From assembly GCA_035578005.1 (NCBI GenBank), contig DATJYK010000106.1:1-11356 (forward strand): 11,356 nucleotides of DNA. The letters are read 5' to 3'. Made by a program: the position numbers and the translations under genes. Shown here piece by piece: positions 7,387 to 11,356 of this stretch (its first letter is position 1; every line of letters begins with the position of its first letter). The DNA is from Gp13-AA77 sp035578005 (GTDB lineage: Bacteria; Acidobacteriota; Terriglobia; UBA7540). The notes below the pieces were generated by a model. It ran no database searches, was not told the DNA's origin, and saw nothing but the letters and a program-made list of their open reading frames with translations.

Positions 7387-7415
7387 ATCATAAATCGGTG
7401 CCGGAAGAAAAGCAA
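7387..7415 (-). promoter_or_regulatory. Sigma70-like promoter for the CsgG-kinase operon
   Basis: On the minus strand, TTGCTT (7410-7415) is followed after 17 bases by TATGAT (7387-7392), which matches the TATAAT consensus at five of six positions. Spacing is ideal. Transcription would begin near 7380, leaving a leader of about 68 bases with the inverted repeat and the ribosome binding site. Confidence 0.5.
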
Positions 7416-7496
7416 CGCATCGCGCAAGAGCAAGCAAAAGAGTGAGTGCGACCGGACGACTTCTGGCCACGTTAGAGGATGGTGGTAAGATAAGGC

Positions 7497-8117
7497 ATGA
7501 GTTTGATGCAGCTCACCATTCCTATTCCAGAGTCTCAAGAGGCCGTGCATCTGCCGGCGAACACAGTAGACTGGACGGAAGACGAATTCTTCGACTTTTG
7601 CCAGATAAACCGTGATCTGCGTATCGAACGCTCGGCAAGAGGAGAGATCATCGTGATGTCGCCGGCCGGAGGCTACTCGGGGTACCAGAGTGGCGAGGCG
7701 TTCAGTCAGTTGAGAGCGTGGGCCGCCCAGGACGGAACCGGCGTTGCGTTTGACTCCAGCACAGGGTTCCGGCTGCCGAATGGTGGGATGCGCGCGCCCG
7801 ATGCGGCTTGGGCGAGGCTTTCGCGCCTGAAGAAACTCAGCCGCAAGCAGAAAGAGAAGTTTATCCCGCTTTGTCCCGATTTCGTGATCGAGGTGGCCTC
7901 TCCAACCGATACCCTTGCGAGACTCCGAGAGAAGATGGAGGAATATCGGCAGGCCGGCTTGCGCCTCGGCTGGTTGATCCTCCCGGCATCGAAGCAGGTA
8001 GAGGTTTACACGCCTACGGGAGTGCAGTTCCTAACCTCACCTGAAACCTTGAGCGGCGATCCAGAGCTGCCTGGCTTAAGTCTCACCTTAGCGCCTATTT
8101 GGAACCCTCCGTTCTAG
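7497..8117 (+). CDS. Uma2-family (DUF820) PD-(D/E)xK endonuclease-like protein, copy 1
   Basis: This 206-residue protein belongs to the Uma2/DUF820 family, which has a restriction-endonuclease-like fold but no well-established cellular role. Family landmarks are RAPDAAW (99-105, D102), CPDFVIEVASPTD (126-138, E132), REKMEEYRQAGLRLGWLI (144-161, K146) and the closing LPGLSLTLAPIW. The core has the expected length, and the N-terminal extension of about 25 residues is somewhat longer than in the two minus-strand copies in this window, from which it is strongly diverged. It is transcribed divergently from the CsgG-kinase operon. The start at 7497 has AAGG immediately upstream; Met4 at 7506 is an alternative. 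A TAAGAT box ends five bases before the ATG, which would fit a leaderless or very short-leader transcript. Nothing nearby suggests a partner. Confidence 0.85.
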   Translation: MSLMQLTIPIPESQEAVHLPANTVDWTEDEFFDFCQINRDLRIERSARGEIIVMSPAGGYSGYQSGEAFSQLRAWAAQDGTGVAFDSSTGFRLPNGGMRAPDAAWARLSRLKKLSRKQKEKFIPLCPDFVIEVASPTDTLARLREKMEEYRQAGLRLGWLILPASKQVEVYTPTGVQFLTSPETLSGDPELPGLSLTLAPIWNPPF

Positions 8118-8291
8118 TCTCTGGTCGCTATGTAAGGTTGCATCCAGGCCCGGTAGTCACATCAGGGTGCCAATATCGCGGCAACTGACATAAAAGATGG
8201 CAGTTATGCAGGTAACGACCCCGACCGTTTCTGCGTCTAAACGAGTGAGCCTGGTGGGGGGAAGCGGGCCGGGTGAAGGGAGACAACTCCT
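8118..8291. other. Intergenic region upstream of the PEGA-domain gene
   Basis: The spacer contains a hairpin at 8183-8205: AACTG pairs with CAGTT, then one mismatch, then CAT pairs with ATG around an AAAAG loop. No T tract follows. I found no strong -35/-10 pair. A Shine-Dalgarno AAGGGAGA at 8276-8283 serves the following gene. Confidence 0.35.
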
Positions 8292-8744
8292 ATGCGAAAA
8301 TTCTTGAAAATGCCTTTGATTGCTATACTTGCGCTTGCAGGATTTCTAGTATTTACCCCTCCTACCGCTTCGGCACAGGGGTGGCATCGAGGACGCGTCA
8401 TCGTTACAGGCCGATTCTATGGAGGCGGCTGGTACGGTCCTGGATGGGGTTGGTATGGCCCCAGGTGGTATGGACCCGCATGGTACGGCGCGTGGGGCTG
8501 GGGGCCTGGATATTACGTGCCAAACACAGGCAAGGTTAAGATTGTGACGCCGGATAAGAACGCCTCGGTTTATGTCGATGGCGGATACGCAGGTCCGGTG
8601 GCGAAGCTGAAGAAGTTCTCACTACGGCCCGGTAACCACGAGATTGCGTTGCGTGATCCGGATGGGCGTACGTTTTATCAGGAACGAGTCCAGGTGATTC
8701 CGGGTAAGACCACCGAGATTCACGCCAATTACCAACGGGGTTGA
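8292..8744 (+). CDS. Secreted PEGA-domain protein with Trp/Tyr/Gly-rich linker
   Basis: This 150-residue protein has a signal peptide (about 1-28; hydrophobic core IAILALAGFLVF, likely cleavage after ASA). Residues 43-75 are rich in Trp, Tyr, Gly and Pro, with repeated WYGP-type units. A PEGA-like beta domain spans about 81-147: KVKIVTPDKNASVYVDG, then a Gly-Pro turn, SLRPGNHEIAL and VQVIPGKTTEI. PEGA domains are extracytoplasmic and often found in surface or cell-wall-associated proteins, where they may bind carbohydrate or protein; the exact function here is unknown. AAGGGAGA lies nine bases upstream of the ATG. A strong terminator follows the stop codon by about 26 bases. The 3' end and terminator are duplicated about 825 bases downstream. 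Confidence 0.85.
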   Translation: MRKFLKMPLIAILALAGFLVFTPPTASAQGWHRGRVIVTGRFYGGGWYGPGWGWYGPRWYGPAWYGAWGWGPGYYVPNTGKVKIVTPDKNASVYVDGGYAGPVAKLKKFSLRPGNHEIALRDPDGRTFYQERVQVIPGKTTEIHANYQRG

Positions 8745-8795
8745 TCGCCCCTCGCAGTCTTTGAATGAGCCGGCGGCAGCGTTGCGGCGCTGCCG
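8681..8795 (+). repeat. Direct repeat, copy 1: end of the PEGA gene plus terminator stem
   Basis: This 115-base segment (last 20 codons of the PEGA gene, stop codon, spacer and most of the terminator stem) recurs at 9506-9620 with only two mismatches. Both mismatches are synonymous in the PEGA reading frame (CGA to CGC, ACC to ACG). Confidence 0.92.
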
Positions 8796-8808
8796 CCGTT
8801 CTGTTTTT
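8771..8808 (+). terminator. Intrinsic terminator after the PEGA gene
   Basis: CGGCGGCAGCG (8771-8781) and CGCTGCCGCCG (8788-8798) form a perfect 11-base-pair stem with loop TTGCGG, followed by TTCTGTTTTT. It ends plus-strand transcription of the PEGA gene before the convergent Uma2 gene. Confidence 0.88.
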
Positions 8809-8847
8809 GGACGACGTTCGTTAGGCTGACCCTCGGGGGGCCTTGGT

Positions 8848-8861
8848 CGGGGCAAGCCCCG
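8848..8861. repeat. REP-like hairpin CGGGGC-AA-GCCCCG
   Basis: A perfect 6-base-pair stem with an AA loop lies within GGTCGGGGCAAGCCCCGGCCC, three bases from the stop codon of the second Uma2 gene. It falls in a stretch of about 65 bases (8799-8864) that the second duplicated unit lacks, so it was gained or lost after duplication. Similar GGGGCAAGCCCC elements occur as interspersed intergenic repeats in several bacterial groups. Confidence 0.5.
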
Positions 8862-8864
8862 GCC

Positions 8865-9425
8865 CTACAGCGGATCGCTGAAAATCTCAGCTAACGTCAG
8901 TGAGAATCCCGGCAATATCTTGGGCTCTTCAAATTTGCCACCTTCCTGGGCGCTTCGGACTTCAGGTTCGAGCCTGCTTGCCGTGTAGCGATAGGCAAGC
9001 TGCGTACTCGGGTACAAAAGCCACACGACTTCTACGCCAGCCGCGAGAGATTGCGATACCTTCAAGAGCAGGTCGGCGGCGCGATCATTCTTCGAGACAA
9101 TCTCGATCACAAGGTCGGGGTCGACCGGTAGTGGGACCTGAGCGAGGTCTATGCCCTCCAAGCGGCCAGCGCTGATAAAGGCCACGTCAGGCCTGCGGAC
9201 TGTGTCCTCCGCCAGCTTCACGTCAGTTTCGCTGGTCACGCGGCCCAATTTGTGACTTTTGACGAACGTTTTGAGCTGATGAGTAAGCTCGTCACGCAAG
9301 TCATTGTGGAAGAAATCGGCGGACGGCGTCACGACCAGTTCCCCCTCGCTCAGTTCATATCGCACGCCCGCAGGTTCTTCCAGGGCCGCGTAGTCCGCGA
9401 TTGTCAGCAGCGCTTTGGTAGCCAT
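8865..9425 (-). CDS. Uma2-family (DUF820) endonuclease-like protein, copy 2
   Basis: This 186-residue protein starts at the ATG at 9423-9425. The open frame continues upstream to 9734, but that extension only translates the reverse of the PEGA remnant and terminator; GGAGAG at 9433-9438 supports the shorter start, and its paralogue starts at the same residue. Family landmarks are VRRPDVAF (D80), DPDLVIEIVSKNDRAADLL (E108), LLLKV (K122), AAGVEVVWLLYP and LPGFSLTLAEIF. It aligns without gaps to the next copy, with 42 differences in 186 residues (about 77% identity), 11 of them at residues 42-56. It converges on the PEGA gene. Uma2 proteins have a nuclease-like fold but unproven roles, so DNA cleavage here is inference. 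Confidence 0.85.
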   Translation of the reverse strand: MATKALLTIADYAALEEPAGVRYELSEGELVVTPSADFFHNDLRDELTHQLKTFVKSHKLGRVTSETDVKLAEDTVRRPDVAFISAGRLEGIDLAQVPLPVDPDLVIEIVSKNDRAADLLLKVSQSLAAGVEVVWLLYPSTQLAYRYTASRLEPEVRSAQEGGKFEEPKILPGFSLTLAEIFSDPL

Positions 9426-9464
9426 AGGCAGACTCTCCACCGCTGACTTGAGGTTAGCACGAGT
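9358..9464 (-). repeat. Repeat: Uma2 copy 2 first codons plus leader
   Basis: This 107-base stretch (leader, Shine-Dalgarno and first ~23 codons) matches 10121-10227 with three mismatches by my count, whereas the interior of the two genes is clearly more diverged. Confidence 0.8.
9433..9438 (-). promoter_or_regulatory. Ribosome binding site of Uma2 copy 2
   Basis: GGAGAG on the minus strand, seven bases before the ATG at 9423-9425, fixes the start of this gene. The same site is conserved before the next copy. Confidence 0.65.
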
Positions 9465-9491
9465 CAAATCACTCGCTAAGTATCTTCCAAC

Positions 9492-9569
9492 CGTGAGCTC
9501 TTGATGGAACGCGTCCAGGTGATTCCGGGTAAGACGACCGAGATTCACGCCAATTACCAACGGGGTTGA
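9492..9569 (+). pseudogene. 3' remnant of a second PEGA-domain gene
   Basis: In frame with its stop codon, this stretch reads RELLMERVQVIPGKTT and continues EIHANYQRG before the stop. It corresponds to residues 126-150 of the intact PEGA protein. The last 20 residues are identical to the intact copy, while the four residues after the Arg differ (ELLM against TFYQ). That suggests a once-complete, slightly diverged paralogue whose 5' part was deleted, rather than a simple recent copy. No start codon or signal peptide remains. Confidence 0.7.
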
Positions 9570-9620
9570 TCGCCCCTCGCAGTCTTTGAATGAGCCGGCG
9601 GCAGCGTTGCGGCGCTGCCG
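9506..9620 (+). repeat. Direct repeat, copy 2: PEGA remnant plus terminator stem
   Basis: Second copy of the 115-base repeat at 8681-8795, offset 825 bases, with 113 of 115 positions identical. Confidence 0.92.
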
Positions 9621-9629
9621 CGTTTTGTT
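9598..9629 (+). terminator. Duplicated intrinsic terminator after the PEGA remnant
   Basis: GCGGCAGCG (9598-9606) pairs with CGCTGCCGC (9613-9621) around loop TTGCGG, followed by TTTTGTT. The stem is two pairs shorter than in the first copy because of a small deletion. The T tract overlaps the stop codon of the convergent third Uma2 gene. Confidence 0.7.
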
Positions 9630-10188
9630 AACTGGCGGATTGGAAGATGTCGGCCAGCGCCAGCGAGAATCCCGGCAACAGTTCAGGCTCTTCAAACCTA
9701 CCGTCATCTTGGGTGCTGCGAACTTCAGGTTCAAGCCTGCCGGCCGTGTAGCGATACGCGAGCCTGGTGATGGGGTAGAGAAGCCACACGGCTTGCACGC
9801 CAGCCGCGAGATATTGCGAGACTTTCAGGAGGAGATCGGCAGCGCGATCATTCCTAGAGACAATCTCGATCACAAGGTCTGGAGCCACCGGCAGCGGCAC
9901 CTGATCGAGGTCGACACCCTCGAGACGGCCAACACGATAAAAAGCCACGTCCGGCCGTCGGACGACATCTTCCGCCAGTTTCACGTCAGTCTCGCTGGTG
10001 ACGTCGCCGAGTTTGTGGCTTGTGACGTGAGCATCCAGCAGGCTGATGAACCTGTCGCACAATCGATTGTGAAAGAAACTGGCAGATGGCGTCACGATCA
10101 GCTCCCCCTCGTTCAGCTCGTATCGCACGCCCGCAGGTTCTTCCAAGGCCGTGTAGTCCGCGATTGTCAGCAGCGCTTTGGTAGCCAT
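9628..10188 (-). CDS. Uma2-family (DUF820) endonuclease-like protein, copy 3
   Basis: This 186-residue paralogue of the preceding gene has the same start context (GGAGAG at 10196-10201) and the same landmarks: VRRPDVAF (D80), APDLVIEIVSRNDRAADLL (E108), LLLKV (K122), AAGVQAVWLLYP and LPGFSLALADIF. The upstream in-frame ATG at 10242 is less likely because the paralogue has no matching extension and the ribosome binding site sits inside it. All putative catalytic residues are retained, so both copies appear intact. Residues 42-56 differ strongly from copy 2 (including a Cys at 44), while most of the rest is conserved. Its TAA stop overlaps the T tract of the duplicated terminator. The cellular role is unknown. 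Confidence 0.85.
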   Translation of the reverse strand: MATKALLTIADYTALEEPAGVRYELNEGELIVTPSASFFHNRLCDRFISLLDAHVTSHKLGDVTSETDVKLAEDVVRRPDVAFYRVGRLEGVDLDQVPLPVAPDLVIEIVSRNDRAADLLLKVSQYLAAGVQAVWLLYPITRLAYRYTAGRLEPEVRSTQDDGRFEEPELLPGFSLALADIFQSAS

Positions 10189-10227
10189 AGGCAGACTCTC
10201 CACCGCTGACTTGAGGTTACCACGAGT
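10121..10227 (-). repeat. Repeat: Uma2 copy 3 first codons plus leader
   Basis: Second copy of the 107-base stretch at 9358-9464, offset 763 bases, with about 97% identity. Similarity fades beyond about 10238. Confidence 0.8.
10196..10201 (-). promoter_or_regulatory. Ribosome binding site of Uma2 copy 3
   Basis: GGAGAG on the minus strand, seven bases before the ATG at 10186-10188, supports the 186-residue start. Confidence 0.65.
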
Positions 10228-10247
10228 GAGATCGCTCCACATCCCTC

Positions 10248-10286
10248 AGCCTTCTTAGTTAGGAGCTGCAAACGCGTAAGAAGGCT
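10248..10286. promoter_or_regulatory. Perfect 10-base inverted repeat in a divergent intergenic region
   Basis: AGCCTTCTTA (10248-10257) and TAAGAAGGCT (10277-10286) are perfect inverted repeats with a 19-base spacer. They lie between the divergently transcribed third Uma2 gene and the transglycosylase gene. No T tract follows on either strand, so an operator for a dimeric regulator, or an RNA hairpin, is more likely than a terminator. Confidence 0.45.
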
Positions 10287-10325
10287 CTAATCATAGACTT
10301 TTGGCACAGGGCAAGACTTTCCTAG

Positions 10326-10355
10326 TTGCTTCGCTGTCAACAACTTGCCTATATG
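10326..10355 (+). promoter_or_regulatory. Weak sigma70-like promoter for the transglycosylase gene
   Basis: TTGCTT (10326-10331) and TATATG (10350-10355) are 18 bases apart. Both are partial matches. Downstream, at 10394-10414, a short imperfect GC stem followed by GTTTTT lies just before the start codon and might act as an attenuator. Confidence 0.28.
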
Positions 10356-10419
10356 CGTCAAGTTCTTGGCAAACGGGTTGCTTTAGCTGGTTAGGGCGGC
10401 TCCGTCCCGTTTTTCGCAA

Positions 10420-11064
10420 ATGCCTATTGACGCCACAACGCTCGCAACACAGGCTGTTCAGCAGCCGAACCAGCAGCAGACCACGACCCAGCCGGCTCAC
10501 CACTCCAAGTCTTCTTTTTGGCACGAGTTAATCTCGCAAATCGCCTCAGTGGCCGGCGTCAATCCGAAGCTCGCCGTGAGCGTGGCTAAACAGGAATCCG
10601 GCCTAAACCCGCAGGCCGTAAACTCGTCGAGCGGCGCTATAGGCATGATGCAACTGATGCCTGGAACTGCGGCAGCCCTCGGTGTGAATCCCCATGACGT
10701 GACGCAGAACATTCAGGGCGGTATCCACTATCTGCGAGAGCAGCTCGCCAACTTCGGTGATGAGGCCAAGGCGCTGGCGGCATACAATTGGGGCCCGCAG
10801 CATGTCGTACAGGCTGTGGAACGCTGGGGAGCAAACTGGCTGAGCCACGCGCCCGCCGAAACCCAGCATTATGTGAGCTCGATCATGGCAAATGCGGGAA
10901 TCGGCGCATCTTCGGCGCTGACCGCGGCGGCACTCAACGCAAGTCCATCGTCAGCAGCGAGCTCTTCTCCATCGACAAGCCATCTCAGCCCAACCGTAGC
11001 GGCCGAAGTGGCCAATCTGCGCTCCGCCCTCGACGCCTATCTCTTGACCGAAGTCCTCAGTTAG
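10420..11064 (+). CDS. Lytic transglycosylase (SLT) domain protein
   Basis: This 214-residue protein carries a complete SLT domain, which cleaves the peptidoglycan glycan chain. Motifs are AVSVAKQESGLNP (52-64, catalytic Glu59), SGAIGMMQLMPGTA (71-84) and ALAAYNWGP (118-126). A Gln/Thr-rich N-terminus (about 1-30) and an Ala/Ser-rich tail (about 160-190) flank it, with a final short helix. No signal peptide is visible, and an in-frame stop just upstream (10384-10386) rules out a longer form. Export must be by another route, or the protein acts inside, as FlgJ- or secretion-system-associated transglycosylases may do. There is no clear Shine-Dalgarno. The neighbours give no hint of a secretion apparatus. 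Confidence 0.85.
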   Translation: MPIDATTLATQAVQQPNQQQTTTQPAHHSKSSFWHELISQIASVAGVNPKLAVSVAKQESGLNPQAVNSSSGAIGMMQLMPGTAAALGVNPHDVTQNIQGGIHYLREQLANFGDEAKALAAYNWGPQHVVQAVERWGANWLSHAPAETQHYVSSIMANAGIGASSALTAAALNASPSSAASSSPSTSHLSPTVAAEVANLRSALDAYLLTEVLS

Positions 11065-11095
11065 CTCTACCGTTGCGCCACCCATCTGTGAGCGT

Positions 11096-11118
11096 GGCCT
11101 GATGCCGGCAATCAGGCC
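11096..11118 (+). promoter_or_regulatory. Perfect 8-base-pair hairpin covering the hicA start codon
   Basis: GGCCTGAT (11096-11103) and ATCAGGCC (11111-11118) pair around loop GCCGGCA. The hairpin includes the ATG at 11102-11104. It has no T tract. It may hinder translation initiation or act as a transcript 3' end for the preceding gene. Confidence 0.4.
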
Positions 11119-11332
11119 GACCCACTACCAGACACTGATCAAGGTCTTCACGCAAGAAGGCTTCAGCTTCAGTCGGCAGCGCGGCGACCACCTCATCTAG
11201 ACCAAGCCTTGCCATCACCCCCCCCTCGTGATCCCAACGTACAAAGCGGTGACAGTGTTCATCATCAAGAATCTTCTCCGCAGCGCAGACATGACTCGTG
11301 AGCAATATTTGCAGCTTCTGCGCGGCTTGTAG
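11102..11332 (+). pseudogene. hicA: HicA-family mRNA interferase toxin interrupted by an amber codon
   Basis: In one frame from the ATG at 11102 the sequence reads MPAIRPTHYQTLIKVF, then EGFSFSRQRGDHLI, a TAG at 11198-11200, and TKP...PLVIPTYKAVTVFIIKNLLRSADMTREQYLQLL before a final TAG at 11330-11332. This is a HicA/YcfA-type layout: a GF-x3-RQ-x-G-x-H motif with the catalytic His at 30, a VIPTYKAV strand, then the C-terminal helix. The stop replaces what is usually an aromatic codon such as TAC, so one base change would restore about 76 residues. HicA cleaves mRNA and is neutralised by HicB. No full hicB is visible; the frame upstream ends VSVA-stop with TGATG overlap, a possible relic of the hicB 3' end. 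Confidence 0.7.
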
Positions 11333-11356
11333 CCCGGAGCCCTGTGGTCAGAAGGT

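Noticed and set aside
8622..8855. 77-residue minus-strand frame
   Set aside because: It is antisense to the PEGA gene end; its similarity to the extension above is only the direct repeat.
8681..9620. CRISPR-like or insertion sequence explanation for the direct repeats
   Set aside because: Only two copies, 825 bases apart, with genes between them; no terminal inverted repeats, target duplications or transposase.
9426..9734. 103-residue N-terminal extension of Uma2 copy 2
   Set aside because: It is the reverse of the PEGA remnant and terminator; the paralogue and ribosome binding site support the start at 9425.
9586..10209. 207-residue plus-strand frame
   Set aside because: Antisense to Uma2 copy 3, which carries the family motifs.
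10302..10317. TGGCAC resembling a sigma54 -24 box
   Set aside because: No TTGC at the required -12 spacing.
11057..11305. 82-residue minus-strand frame
   Set aside because: Antisense shadow of the HicA remnant; no domain of its own.

Overview
The window looks like chromosomal accessory DNA from an Acidobacteriota-type soil bacterium. I infer this from the PknB-style kinase fused to a membrane segment, the CsgG-like and PEGA secreted proteins, the several Uma2 genes and the moderately high GC content. No rRNA, tRNA or other marker gene is present to confirm it.

Left edge (1-607): no confident protein gene. The first ~140 bases, read on the minus strand, resemble the 5' part of a group II intron-type element running out of the window. 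Next come three degenerate copies of a short AAAACGAACC-type repeat and a hairpin of a G8 tract facing a C9 tract. A large single-chain restriction-modification enzyme of the type IIG (PD-ExK nuclease plus N6-adenine methylase plus specificity region) fills 608-3976 on the minus strand. About 300 bases with no clear gene follow, then a short minus-strand remnant resembling a DUF433 antitoxin C-terminus.

Centre (4372-7312, minus strand): a two-gene operon. A CsgG-family secreted protein is followed 47 bases later by a transmembrane Ser/Thr kinase with a long Ser/Thr/Gln-rich stalk and a helical C-terminal sensor region. A promoter, a leader inverted repeat and good ribosome binding sites are visible. 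Together they suggest an envelope-sensing or envelope-assembly unit.

Right half (7497-10257): three Uma2-family (DUF820) PD-(D/E)xK-like genes. The first is on the plus strand. The other two are on the minus strand and belong to a tandem duplication whose unit is [3' end of a PEGA-domain gene, terminator, reverse Uma2 gene, leader]. The first unit has a complete PEGA gene; the second keeps only the last ~25 codons. The shared flanks are 97-98% identical, while the two Uma2 proteins are only about 77% identical, with a hypervariable patch.

Right end (10420-11356): a soluble lytic transglycosylase-domain protein without an obvious signal peptide, then a HicA-family toxin gene broken by one in-frame amber codon, with a possible vestige of the HicB antitoxin overlapping its start. 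The window therefore combines one intact defence gene, several nuclease-like genes of unknown role, and remnants of toxin-antitoxin genes.
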